A DNA stretch of 64,000 bases, taken from assembly GCA_965198185.1 (NCBI GenBank), contig CBDAOU010000002.1, positions 1,116,001 through 1,180,000 on the forward strand, given 5' to 3'. The translations under genes and the position numbers were made by a program. The stretch is from JAJECS01 sp965198185 (lineage in GTDB: Bacteria > Chloroflexota > UBA11872). Below the pieces are notes generated by a model. The model ran no database searches. It saw nothing but the letters and a program-made list of their open reading frames with translations, and was not told where the DNA came from. This document shows positions 1-8,292 of the stretch, in pieces (position 1 is the first letter of the stretch; the number at the start of each line of letters is the position of its first letter).

Positions 1-996
1 CGGACCGCCACGCTGATACAGCACCACCACCGGACCGGGCGCCTCCGTAATCGAGGCGAATCCCATCCCCTCGGCCATCAGGGTGAAGCCGGGACCGGCC
101 GTCGACGTAGACGCGCGAACGCCGGCGTGCGCCGCGCCCACGGCCATGTTCATGGACGCGATCTCGTCCTCCGCCTGCAGCACCACGATCGGCCAGTCCG
201 CCTGCAGCGCCTCGAGATACACACTCTCGTCGGAGGCCGGAGCGATTGGGTAATACGTCTGAAACGCGCAGCCGGCGTGCAGCTTGGCGATGCCAATCGC
301 CTCATGCCCAGCAACAAGCATTCGGGCCGGCTGGTCATCGCGGGCATGGAGTGTCTGCGAGAATTTCTGGTCGCCCAATACATCGTGCGCCGCCTGCCAG
401 GCGTGTTGCAGGACCGAGCGGTTCATCGGCACCAGGTTCTGATGCCGTTCCGGGAGGCGCTCGGCCACGATCGGCAACACCCGGTCCACCTCGAAGTCGA
501 TCAAGGCGCAGCACGCACCAATGGGCACCATGTTGGCCATCACGGCGTGGCGGCGCGCGTTGTACTCCACACCATGTGATTCCACCGCCGCGCGCACGAT
601 GTCGTCGTAGGGCAAGGAGAGCAGCCGCACGTCGTCGCGCCCCAGGTTCTCGGCAGTGATACCGGCCTTGGCGTCGATGACGATTGCGCCGCCGGACACC
701 ACCTCGTGCAGGTGGCCCTTGTGCGACTGGTAGTCCTGGTGCGAATCGGTGCCGTAAATCGTTTCGGCATCCAGCGCGAGCAGCACGTCAACCCGCTCCA
801 CGTGCGACGTGATGGCCTCGTCGGCCGTGCGGATGCGGAAGAAGATGTGCCGGCCATGGATGTTCGAGTGGTACTCAACGTTGGTGAAGACGAAAACGCC
901 CGCGCGCGAACAAGCTTTCATGAAGATCTCTGATGTCGAGTTCACGCCGCTTCCGGCTGGACCGCCGACCATCAGAGAAAGATCGCTCGGGGGCAT
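1..996 (-). CDS. korA: 2-oxoacid:ferredoxin oxidoreductase, fused gamma-alpha subunit (2-oxoglutarate type), C-terminus off the left edge
   Basis: The frame is open for 332 codons to the left edge of the window, so the C-terminus is missing. The start is ATG at 996, preceded by AAGGAGCGGTG. Residues about 1-190 form the gamma domain (GGPAGSGVNS near the N-terminus), and the alpha subunit's pyrimidine-binding domain begins at about residue 230. The alpha part carries LQAEDEIASMN and TAGPGFTLMAEG, which are hallmarks of KorA/PorA subunits. The enzyme would decarboxylate 2-oxoglutarate to succinyl-CoA using ferredoxin. It lies downstream of ndk-sucC-sucD on the same strand, which fits succinyl-CoA metabolism. 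The beta subunit would lie outside the window to the left. A branched-chain or pyruvate oxidoreductase cannot be excluded, but the sucCD neighbours favour 2-oxoglutarate. Confidence 0.85.
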   Translation of the reverse strand, partial: MPPSDLSLMVGGPAGSGVNSTSEIFMKACSRAGVFVFTNVEYHSNIHGRHIFFRIRTADEAITSHVERVDVLLALDAETIYGTDSHQDYQSHKGHLHEVVSGGAIVIDAKAGITAENLGRDDVRLLSLPYDDIVRAAVESHGVEYNARRHAVMANMVPIGACCALIDFEVDRVLPIVAERLPERHQNLVPMNRSVLQHAWQAAHDVLGDQKFSQTLHARDDQPARMLVAGHEAIGIAKLHAGCAFQTYYPIAPASDESVYLEALQADWPIVVLQAEDEIASMNMAVGAAHAGVRASTSTAGPGFTLMAEGMGFASITEAPGPVVVLYQRGGP

Positions 997-1114
997 CACC
1001 GCTCCTTGCAAGCTCTAATGGACTGCGCGCAGATACGCACGCCGTGGCGCATCGCACCCAAGGCGCAAGCGCTGGTCATTCTAGGCCAATTATCAACGTT
1101 CCTCGCCCGCGAGG

Positions 1115-1996
1115 CTAGGGAAGCTGAGCGGCCAGCAATTCGACCGCCTCCCGCGGGGTGTCGCCCACGAGGACGCCAGCGTCCCGCAGGGCAGCCTCTT
1201 TCCCCGCGGCCGTTCCTTCCGATCCTGACACGATTGCCCCCGCGTGACCCATCCGACGTTCCGGCGGAGCCGTCTTGCCGGCGATGAAGGCGCTGACCGG
1301 CTTGGTCACGCGCTCGTGGATGAATTGCGCCGCCAGCTCCTCGTCGCCGCCGCCAATCTCACCCAGCAGCACCATCCCGTCCGTTTCGTCGTCTTGCTCG
1401 AACAGATCCAACACATCGGTGAAGCGCGTGCCGATGATCGGATCGCCGCCGATGCCAACCGCCGCGGATTGTCCCAGACCACTATCGGTCAGGTGCTGCA
1501 CCACTTCATAGGTCAGCGTGCCGCTGCGGCTGACGACGCCCACACGTCCGGGCGCGTGGATCTCCCACGGCATGATGCCGACCTTGACACTCTGCCCGGG
1601 CACCGCGATGCCCGGGCAGTTCGGCCCGAGGAGGCGGGACGACGAGCCCCGGAGCATGGGCATCACGCGCAGCATGTCGATGGTCGGGATGCCCTCGGTG
1701 ATGCAGACGATCAGCTCCAAGCCGGCTGCGATGTCTTCCAGAATCGCGTCGGCGGCGAACGGCGGCGGCACGAAGATGCACGCCACATTGGCGCCGGTGG
1801 CCCGCACCGCGTCGGCCATCGTGTTGAAAACTGGTACGCCGGGCAGGCCGTCGACCGACGCTCCCGCGCGACCGGGCGTGACACCGGCCACCACGGCCGT
1901 GCCGGCCTCCGCCATGCGCTGCGCGTGAAAGGTGCCCTGACGCCCTGTGATTCCCTGCACCACCACGCGCGCCGAGGCATCGAGCAGAATGCTCAT
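1115..1996 (-). CDS. sucD: succinate-CoA ligase subunit alpha
   Basis: This is a 293-aa protein of normal family length. The N-terminal CoA-binding Rossmann domain contains ITGRQGTFH. The ligase domain has LLGPNCPGIAVPG and VSRSGTLTYE. The phosphorylated histidine lies in MGHAGAIVSG at about residue 251. It converts succinyl-CoA, phosphate and NDP to succinate, CoA and NTP together with SucC. Its ATG overlaps the sucC stop by 4 bp (ATGA), so the subunits are probably translationally coupled. The oxidoreductase gene follows after about 120 bp. Confidence 0.95.
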   Translation of the reverse strand: MSILLDASARVVVQGITGRQGTFHAQRMAEAGTAVVAGVTPGRAGASVDGLPGVPVFNTMADAVRATGANVACIFVPPPFAADAILEDIAAGLELIVCITEGIPTIDMLRVMPMLRGSSSRLLGPNCPGIAVPGQSVKVGIMPWEIHAPGRVGVVSRSGTLTYEVVQHLTDSGLGQSAAVGIGGDPIIGTRFTDVLDLFEQDDETDGMVLLGEIGGGDEELAAQFIHERVTKPVSAFIAGKTAPPERRMGHAGAIVSGSEGTAAGKEAALRDAGVLVGDTPREAVELLAAQLP

Positions 1997-3123
1997 CGCA
2001 CGGCCTCCACCGCCAGGCGCGCCGCGTCGTCCATCGAGCGCTCCGCCTGTATGCCGGCATCGGCCAGCAGCCGCAGACCTTCTGTCTCGTTCGTGCCCAT
2101 CAGGCGCACCACCAGCGGCACGGCGCGGGGCATGCTCTCGCGCGCCTCGAGCACCCCTCGGGCCACGTCGTCGGCACGAGTGATGCCGCCGAAGATATTC
2201 ACGAAGACAGCCCGCACGTTCGGATCGTCCAGGATGATGGAGAGCGCGGCGCTCACGCGCTCCGCGCCGGCGCCGCCGCCGACGTCGAGGAAATTCGCCG
2301 GCTCCCCGCCGTAGTGCTTCACCACGTCCATGGTGGCCATCGCCAGCCCGGCGCCATTGACCATGCAGCCGATATCGCCGTCAAGCTTGATGTAGCTGAT
2401 GCCAGCGGCGCGCGCGCGCGCCTCCGCCGGCTCCTCGGCGTCAGCGTCTCGCAGCTGCTCCAGTTCAGGACGGCGGCCCAGCGCGTTGTCGTCGATGTTC
2501 AGCTTGGCATCGATGGCCCGGAGCTTGCCTTCAGGGTCCACAACCAGGGGATTGACCTCCGCCAGCGACGCGTCGCAATCGACGAAGGCGCGAACCAGCC
2601 CTTTCACGATGCCCACGAAATCGATGACCTGCCGCCCGCCGAGTCCAAGCGCGAAACCCACCGCGCGCGCCTGCCAGGCGTCCACGCCGCGGGCGATATC
2701 GAACGGGATGCGTTGAATGGCCTCGGGCGTGGCCGCCGCAACTTCTTCGATATCGATGCCGCCGGCCGCGCTCGCCATCACGACCGCGGATTGACGCTCG
2801 CGGTCGATGGTTACGCCCAGGTAGATCTCACGATCGATATCCACCGCCGGCGCCACCAGTACGCGCCGAACGCGCTCCCCTCGGATTTCGAGCCCGAGAA
2901 TCTGCTCCGCGGCGTCCCGTGCAGCCTCGCCGCCGTCAGCCAGCTTCACGCCGCCGGCCTTGCCCCGGCCGCCCGCCAGCACCAGGGCCTTGACGACTAC
3001 GAGTCCACCAAACTCCGCAGCCGCGGCCGCCGCCGCATCGGGCGTTGCCGCCACCCGGCTTGGCGGGACCGGGAGCCCGTGATCGGAGAAGATCCGGCGG
3101 GCATCGGACTCGTGGACCTTCAC
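1993..3123 (-). CDS. sucC: succinate-CoA ligase subunit beta (ATP-grasp)
   Basis: This 376-aa protein has an N-terminal ATP-grasp fold, with LVVVKALVLAGGRGKAGGVK as the nucleotide-binding segment, and a C-terminal CoA-ligase domain with a GGGAGAERVSAAL-type loop and FVNIFGGITRADDVA. It is the nucleotide-binding beta subunit of succinyl-CoA synthetase in the TCA cycle. The GTG start overlaps the ndk stop by 4 bp and the stop overlaps sucD by 4 bp, so ndk, sucC and sucD form one coupled unit. The coupling with ndk makes sense because the ligase produces an NTP that Ndk can interconvert. Confidence 0.95.
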   Translation of the reverse strand: MKVHESDARRIFSDHGLPVPPSRVAATPDAAAAAAAEFGGLVVVKALVLAGGRGKAGGVKLADGGEAARDAAEQILGLEIRGERVRRVLVAPAVDIDREIYLGVTIDRERQSAVVMASAAGGIDIEEVAAATPEAIQRIPFDIARGVDAWQARAVGFALGLGGRQVIDFVGIVKGLVRAFVDCDASLAEVNPLVVDPEGKLRAIDAKLNIDDNALGRRPELEQLRDADAEEPAEARARAAGISYIKLDGDIGCMVNGAGLAMATMDVVKHYGGEPANFLDVGGGAGAERVSAALSIILDDPNVRAVFVNIFGGITRADDVARGVLEARESMPRAVPLVVRLMGTNETEGLRLLADAGIQAERSMDDAARLAVEAVR

Positions 3124-3581
3124 TCGCCACTGTCCTCCAGAATCCAGGCGTCGAGCCCACGCGCATAGTCCACCAACTGATGCGCCTCGAAGTGCAGCTC
3201 GATTTCCTCGCGCGCCGTGTCGGTCCCATCCGAGGCATGAATCAGGTTGCGCAGACCTGCCAACGCGTAGTCGCCGCGGATCGTGCCCGGCGCGGCCTCG
3301 TGCGGTCTGGTCGCGCCCACAATCGCCCGCACCACCTGGATGGCCTCCGGACCCTCGAGGACCGCGGCGACAACCGGACCACTGGTCAGGTGCCGCACCA
3401 GATCTTCGAAGAAGAACTTCCCCACGTGCTCGGCGTAGTGTTCCCGCGCCAGCGGCTCCTCGATTTGCACGAGCTTGAGTCCCACCAACCGGAGGCCGCG
3501 GCGCTCGAACCGCGCCAGCAAATCCATCCCAATTCCTCGCTGCAGGGCATCGGGTTTCAACAGGACCAGCGTGCGTTCCAC
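3120..3581 (-). CDS. ndk: nucleoside-diphosphate kinase
   Basis: This 153-aa protein has the standard Ndk length. It starts VERTLVLLKPDALQRG, and the conserved catalytic histidine lies in NLIHASDGTDTA. I chose the GTG at 3581 because an AGGAGG sits 9 nt upstream. A longer frame open to 3635 adds an unconserved N-terminus. The enzyme moves the gamma-phosphate between nucleoside triphosphates and diphosphates. It sits directly upstream of sucC with a 4-bp GTGA overlap. Confidence 0.95.
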   Translation of the reverse strand: MERTLVLLKPDALQRGIGMDLLARFERRGLRLVGLKLVQIEEPLAREHYAEHVGKFFFEDLVRHLTSGPVVAAVLEGPEAIQVVRAIVGATRPHEAAPGTIRGDYALAGLRNLIHASDGTDTAREEIELHFEAHQLVDYARGLDAWILEDSGE

Positions 3582-3635
3582 CTGTGTCGTCCTCCTATCG
3601 CCGTCGGCGAGTCGTCCTCGGATGCAACCCGGCAA

Positions 3636-3971
3636 TCATGGCTGGCGCTCGAGCCGCTCGGTAACCGCGTTGCGCAAGCGGTCGATGTCCGCATCCAGGG
3701 TCGCAACAATGATCGCCTGCCAGTCGCCCAGGCGCACCGCCAATCCTTGCTGCGTCTCGGTCAGAAACCACAACTCTTCGACCTGGCCAAAGCCTACGGT
3801 CTGCACCACCTGTTCCATCGTGCCGATTCCTGACGCCAGCAGTCCGGGCGCCACGGGGCTCACGGCCTCCGCAAGGTCGCCCACCGGCGCCTCCCCAACG
3901 CGCCAGACCACTGCCCCGTCGACCCCATTGAGGGCCTTCAAGTCCGCCAACAGGGTCGCCAAGTCAGACAT
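3636..3971 (-). CDS. roadblock/LC7-domain protein
   Basis: This is a small 111-aa protein starting MSDLATLLADLKAL. The pattern is N-terminal helix, a VDGAVVWR strand, a VSPVAPGLLASGIGTMEQVVQ helix, then EELWFLTETQQGLAVRL and WQAIIVATL strands. That matches the roadblock/LC7 fold, whose bacterial members (MglB-like) often regulate small Ras-like GTPases. The ATG at 3971 overlaps the end of the TPR gene by 8 bp, so the two are coupled. No MglA-type GTPase is visible in the window. The family call comes from the fold pattern and is moderately secure; the partner is unknown. Confidence 0.65.
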   Translation of the reverse strand: MSDLATLLADLKALNGVDGAVVWRVGEAPVGDLAEAVSPVAPGLLASGIGTMEQVVQTVGFGQVEELWFLTETQQGLAVRLGDWQAIIVATLDADIDRLRNAVTERLERQP

Positions 3972-5145
3972 CCGTCGCCTCTTGCGCATTCGCGGCGCGC
4001 AAATAGGCCTCGGCGGCGGCCTGCGGCCGGGCTGTGCGCATGCGAAAGTCGCCGAGCAACCGCCAACTGGTCGCAGCAAGCGCGGGCGATGCTGCCGCTT
4101 CCTCAACCAATGCGTCGACATTGTTCACCGGCAGCGCGTCGTCCTCCAGAATCTCACGCAGAACCCGCTCCGCCTCGTTCCAGTCTTCCCGCCTGATCAG
4201 CTCGCGGGCCCAGTCAATCTGGGTGAACGCGGCGCCTTCGGGCGCCGCCGGCTCCGCCGTGGTGTCGCCCTCGGGCCCGGTGGGCTGGTCGGCAGGCATC
4301 GGTTCGGCGGTTGCAGAGGCCGCTTCCGCCGAGGGCGCTTCCAGCGCCGACGCGGGCTCTGGAAGTGCATCCGGAGCACGGAGCAACCCCGGCACGTCGA
4401 TCTGGGGTGCACCCGGCAGCACCAGCCGATGAATCTCGAGCTGCGCCAGCATCTGCCGCGCTTCCAGGTATTCCGGATCGATCTCGCCCGCGCGACCCAG
4501 CAAATCCTGCCCCTCGGCCATGCGCCCGCGCTCGGCCAGCACGTGCGCCAGCATCACGGCCGCGCGCACGCAATCGTTAGCGCGGTCGAAGATGATCGTG
4601 CACTGCTCTTCGCAGAGGGACAACCGATTCAGCTGCCAGAGCGCCTCGGCAAGCGTCAGGCGAATGTCGATGCGGTCCGGCTCGTCATCAAGGGCGCGCC
4701 GGGCATATCGCTCCGCGGTGCCGGGCCACCCGCTGCGCAAGTGAATGCGCGCAAACACCCCGGGCGTGATTGGCAGCGCGTCCGCGTCAACGCCAAGAAT
4801 GTCCAGTGCCGACTCCAGGGATTCGTTGTCGGTGACGTTTGGCACCAGCTCCACCACGCGGCGCGCTTCATCCTCAGCCCGAGCGTCGTCGTCGCGCCGC
4901 TTGAAAATCCGCGCCGTCGCCGCGGCGGCTCGCGCGTTGAGCGGCTCCGCCGAGGTCACGAAACGCAGGTCTTCCAGCGCCTGGTCAAGCTCGCCGCCGG
5001 CCTCAGCCGTCAGGGCACGAACCAAGCGGGCGGACGCATGACGGGGGTAGCGCGCGATGACGTGTTCGGCAAGCTGCAGGGCTTGGTCCGGCGCCCCCTC
5101 GCGAAACGCCTGCTGGGCGCGGTCGACGACCTCGCTCGGAAACAC
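3964..5145 (-). CDS. tetratricopeptide-repeat protein
   Basis: This 393-aa soluble protein is built from repeated helical pairs, for example AQQAFREGAPDQALQLAEHV, ARLVRALTAEAGGELDQALE and AERYARRALDDEPDRIDIRL, as expected for TPRs over residues about 1-240. A low-complexity Ala/Pro/Glu-rich linker follows at about 265-315, and further helices lie at the C-terminus. It is probably a scaffold protein. It starts with GTG only 5 bp after the M16 protease stop and overlaps the roadblock gene by 8 bp. No signal peptide or membrane segment is seen. Confidence 0.75.
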   Translation of the reverse strand: MFPSEVVDRAQQAFREGAPDQALQLAEHVIARYPRHASARLVRALTAEAGGELDQALEDLRFVTSAEPLNARAAAATARIFKRRDDDARAEDEARRVVELVPNVTDNESLESALDILGVDADALPITPGVFARIHLRSGWPGTAERYARRALDDEPDRIDIRLTLAEALWQLNRLSLCEEQCTIIFDRANDCVRAAVMLAHVLAERGRMAEGQDLLGRAGEIDPEYLEARQMLAQLEIHRLVLPGAPQIDVPGLLRAPDALPEPASALEAPSAEAASATAEPMPADQPTGPEGDTTAEPAAPEGAAFTQIDWARELIRREDWNEAERVLREILEDDALPVNNVDALVEEAAASPALAATSWRLLGDFRMRTARPQAAAEAYLRAANAQEATDV

Positions 5146-5150
5146 GCCGG

Positions 5151-6458
5151 TCAGGCAGCCGGCGCGGAAGCGCCGCCGAAGCTGTCGGGAATGGCAGCAT
5201 CGTCGTCGATGGGACCCGACGCTGCCACGATCGGCCAGTCGTCGCTGAAGAGGCGGCGCGCCGCCTGGACGACGCTCTCGCAGGTCACCGCGTCATACTT
5301 GGCCATTGCGCCGTCGGGCGTGAGCTGCTCGCTCTCAAGCAACTGCTCGCGCAGCGCCCAGCCGGCCACCGCATACGTGTCTTCCATCGAGAGCTGGATT
5401 TCTCCCTTGATGACCTCGCGCGCGCGATCGACCTGGTCTTGTGTAACGCCCTCATCGCGCACGGCCACCAACTCGTCGAGCACGGCCTGCATCGCCTCGT
5501 TCAGAGTATCCGGATCCGTCGCCGCCTCAATCACCAAGGCCCCGGAATCTCTCGTGGCGGTAACCGATGCCAGCACCTCATACACGAGGCCTCGCCGTTC
5601 GCGCAGCTCCTCGAACAGGCGCGATCCCATGCCCTCGCCCAGAATTGCGGTCAGCACGTCCACGTCATATCGCTGCGGATCGTCCCGCGACACGGCGCGA
5701 CCGGCAATGCCGAAGTACACGTGATCGGCCTCGCGCGAATCGACGACCGCGCGGGGCGACGGCGGGCCGTTGGGCACATAGGACGGCCAGACCGCTTCGC
5801 GCCCAGCCGGTCGGTCCTGGATTCCGGCCCGGACGGCCGTGGTGCCGTCGCCTGGATCGAGGTCACCCGCCAGGCTGACCACCAAGTTCGCGCCCGAAAA
5901 CATCCGGCGCGCGTGCGCGCGCATCTGGTCCGGCGTGAACGTCTCGAGATTGGCGGGCGATCCGGCCACCTCGCGTCCCAGGCCGTGTCCCTTCCACAAA
6001 CGCGAGCGAAGCGATCGCCGCACGGCCTCTTCCGGCACGTCGGCCATCATCCCGATCTCATCCGAGATGACCCGCCGCTCCTTCTCGATCTCGCCGGCGT
6101 CGAAGCGGGGATGGCCGATCATGTCCGTGACGACATCCAGCGCGCTGCGCCAGTGAGGCGCCGCAACCTTCGCCCAAATCACCGTCATCTCGGGCTCCGT
6201 CAAGGCGTTGATCATTCCACCGAGACGCTCGACGGAGGCCGCTATGTCGGTGTACGAGGGGCGTCGCTCGGTGCCCTTGAAGAGCATGTGCTCGACGAAA
6301 TGGGAAATCCCCTGCTCAGCCGGCGACTCGAAGCCGGAGCCGATGCGCGTGGCCGCGATGATGGACACGGAGCGCGCGTGCGGGACCGGAGTGACAAGCA
6401 CGTGAGCGCCATTGCGCAGGCGCGATCGAGCGGTGCAGTGGTCGCGAAACGTATTCAA
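5151..6458 (-). CDS. M16-family zinc metallopeptidase
   Basis: This 435-aa protein has the inverted zinc motif HxxEH as HFVEH at residues 53-57 and the downstream acidic region near ALTEPEMTV of the active M16 half. The second, inactive-type half covers about 210-420 (HVYFGIAGRAVSRDDPQRYD, then GMGSRLFEELRERRGLVYEV). It resembles the processing-peptidase/PqqF/YmxG branch of about 420-440 aa. The predicted start is TTG at 6458. It leads the TPR-roadblock-ndk-sucCD-kor series. No signal peptide is visible, so it probably acts in the cytoplasm on peptides. Confidence 0.88.
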   Translation of the reverse strand: MNTFRDHCTARSRLRNGAHVLVTPVPHARSVSIIAATRIGSGFESPAEQGISHFVEHMLFKGTERRPSYTDIAASVERLGGMINALTEPEMTVIWAKVAAPHWRSALDVVTDMIGHPRFDAGEIEKERRVISDEIGMMADVPEEAVRRSLRSRLWKGHGLGREVAGSPANLETFTPDQMRAHARRMFSGANLVVSLAGDLDPGDGTTAVRAGIQDRPAGREAVWPSYVPNGPPSPRAVVDSREADHVYFGIAGRAVSRDDPQRYDVDVLTAILGEGMGSRLFEELRERRGLVYEVLASVTATRDSGALVIEAATDPDTLNEAMQAVLDELVAVRDEGVTQDQVDRAREVIKGEIQLSMEDTYAVAGWALREQLLESEQLTPDGAMAKYDAVTCESVVQAARRLFSDDWPIVAASGPIDDDAAIPDSFGGASAPAA

Positions 6459-6497
6459 TGCTCCGTGAGGAGGCAGGGGGGCGTGCCGGCGGGGACG

Positions 6498-6632
6498 CTA
6501 GCCGGCGCTGCGTCCACCGCGCTGCGGGCGCCGCTGGCCAGCAGCCGCCTCGCGCTCGGCTTTGCGCTCCAGACGGCCACGCTTGGCGGTCTTACGACGC
6601 TTGCGCTGGGCAACCTTCTTCGGCTTGTTCAC
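6498..6632 (-). CDS. short Lys/Arg-rich basic protein (44 aa)
   Basis: A 44-codon frame begins at GTG 6632, exactly placed after AGGAGG with a 3-nt gap, and ends at TAG 6498-6500. The product begins MNKPKKVAQRKRRK and is about 40 percent Lys plus Arg, with helix-forming LERKAEREAAAG and a GGRSAG tail. Such composition is typical of ribosome- or nucleic-acid-associated small proteins. I cannot assign a named family. It lies 39 bp before the M16 start and is probably the first gene of that operon. Confidence 0.6.
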   Translation of the reverse strand: MNKPKKVAQRKRRKTAKRGRLERKAEREAAAGQRRPQRGGRSAG

Positions 6633-6764
6633 ATTCCTCCTAAGATTGCGCGAACGACTCAACAGCCGCTAACGCCGCCGCATGAATCATAGCAACGACT
6701 CGGGTGCGCACCAGGGCGCGGATCGTAAATTGCCGGTGCCACACGCCAAGACGTCGGGCACGTC

Positions 6765-7808
6765 GTGAGCGCCCCAATGGTTCAGCCGCCGGAAGTGCCA
6801 GCGCTCGAACCCCGCCGCGTGCGGGACATCTTGGGCCGGGCGCACGGTTCCCGCGTCATCGTCTTGGGCGACATGGTGCTCGACGAGCAGATCGTGGGCC
6901 GTGCGCAGGCGGTCGCCCGCGAGGCCCCGGTGCTCATCATTAGACAAGACTCGCGCTACGCCGTGCCTGGCGGCGCCACAAACGTCGCCGCCAACCTTGG
7001 GGCGCTGGGCTGCGAGGTAGGCGTCTGCGGCGTGGTGGGCGATGACAGCGCCGCCGAAGCCCTTCGCGACCAGATGCACGAGCGCGGCATTGGCACGGCC
7101 GGACTCGTGGCCGATCCCTCGCGCCCAACGTCGAACAAGCTGCGCATCTGGGCCGGCGGCGACCGCCAGCGGCCGCAGCACCTGCTGGCACGGGTTGACA
7201 CCGTGGACCGAGGCGATCTTGACAGCGCCGTCACGGGGGAGCTAATCGCCTATCTCGAGCAGACCATTCCCCAGTCGGACGCCCTGCTGGTATCGGACTA
7301 TGAGATCGGCGTGGTTGGGGCAGCCGTCTTGGCCGCGGCGCTGCCGCTGGCGCGCAAGCACGGACTAACCATCGCCGTGGACGCCCATGGGCGCCTCTCG
7401 CGCTTTCGCGGCGCCACGGTGGTGACGCCGAACCAACCCGAGGCCGAGGCCGAGCTTGGGTATGCACTTGAAACGCCCGCACTGGCCTGCAAGGGCGCGG
7501 CCGCGCTGCGCGAACAATTGGAGGCAGAGGGCGTGGTGATCACACTCGGTGCGGCCGGCATGGTCGTGGCAGGCAAAGACGCCGAGCCGACTCTCGTGCC
7601 GGCCGCGACACAGGCTCTTGTCGCGGACCCCACGGGCGCCGGCGACACCGTGGCCGCGGCCGTTACGGCCGGACTCCTTGGTGACGGCTCGATTCTGGAA
7701 TCTGCCCTGCTCGGAGAACTAGCCGCGCGCCTCGTGATCCGCCAACTTGGCGTAGCCGTGGCATCGACGGAGGACATACTGGCCGAGGCCGCCGAGGCCA
7801 ATGGCTAA
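6765..7808 (+). CDS. PfkB-family kinase, RfaE1/HldE-N type (D-glycero-beta-D-manno-heptose-7-phosphate kinase-like)
   Basis: This 347-aa ribokinase-fold enzyme has VIVLGDMVLDEQIVG at the N-terminus, PGGATNVAANLGALG (substrate-binding glycine motif), VSDYEIGVVG and the C-terminal catalytic VADPTGAGDTVAA. The LGD-x-hydrophobic-LD and GGA-NVA-NL motifs resemble RfaE domain I. The following gene is an RfaE domain II-type nucleotidyltransferase, overlapping by 8 bp, which supports an ADP-heptose-type pathway. The predicted start is GTG 6765; ATG 6777 is an alternative. Other PfkB sugar kinases remain possible. Confidence 0.75.
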   Translation: MSAPMVQPPEVPALEPRRVRDILGRAHGSRVIVLGDMVLDEQIVGRAQAVAREAPVLIIRQDSRYAVPGGATNVAANLGALGCEVGVCGVVGDDSAAEALRDQMHERGIGTAGLVADPSRPTSNKLRIWAGGDRQRPQHLLARVDTVDRGDLDSAVTGELIAYLEQTIPQSDALLVSDYEIGVVGAAVLAAALPLARKHGLTIAVDAHGRLSRFRGATVVTPNQPEAEAELGYALETPALACKGAAALREQLEAEGVVITLGAAGMVVAGKDAEPTLVPAATQALVADPTGAGDTVAAAVTAGLLGDGSILESALLGELAARLVIRQLGVAVASTEDILAEAAEANG

Positions 7809-8292
7809 CCCGTCCCCACCCACTCCGGACGCGTTTGATCAGGTCCTGGATGCCGCCCGCGCTCATGGCCAAACCATCGTGCTCACCAACGGCTGCTTCG
7901 ACGTGCTGCACGCCGGGCACGCCGCGATCCTCCGCGCCGCGGCCGCTGAAGGCGACGTCCTCGCCGTCGGGGTCAACGACGACGCAGGCGTACGCTCGCT
8001 CAAGGGTCCCGGGCGGCCCATGGCCCCACTGGCCGATCGGCTGGCGCTCGTCGCCGCCATGCGCTGGGTCGATGCGATCACCGTCCTGGAGGAGCTGACC
8101 GCGGATGCGCTGATCCGACGGGTGCGCCCGGATGTTTATGTCAAGGGCGCCGACTATGACCCGACCACGGGCGGCCGGCAGCTGCCCGAGGCGGCCACGC
8201 TGCGCGCCCTCGACGTGCGCGTCGTCTACGTCCCGCTGCTGGGCGGGCGTTCCACGAGCAACCTGGTCGATCGGCTGCGCCACGAGCCGTGA
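7801..8292 (+). CDS. RfaE2/HldE-C-type nucleotidyltransferase
   Basis: This 163-aa cytidylyltransferase-fold protein has the HxGH signature (HAGH) after VLTNGCFDVL, and then VGVNDDAGVRSLKGPGRP, DAITVLEE and VYVKGADYD. These are characteristic of RfaE domain II, which attaches AMP to heptose-1-phosphate. The ATG overlaps the kinase stop by 8 bp, and its own stop overlaps murJ by 4 bp. In many bacteria the two RfaE activities are fused in HldE; here they are separate, coupled genes. The sugar actually used cannot be read from the sequence. Confidence 0.85.
   Translation: MANPSPPTPDAFDQVLDAARAHGQTIVLTNGCFDVLHAGHAAILRAAAAEGDVLAVGVNDDAGVRSLKGPGRPMAPLADRLALVAAMRWVDAITVLEELTADALIRRVRPDVYVKGADYDPTTGGRQLPEAATLRALDVRVVYVPLLGGRSTSNLVDRLRHEP

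Noticed and set aside
3475..5724. Plus-strand open frame (749 codons) over ndk, TPR and M16 genes
   Set aside because: Ser/Arg/Ala-rich shadow that spans several confident minus-strand genes.
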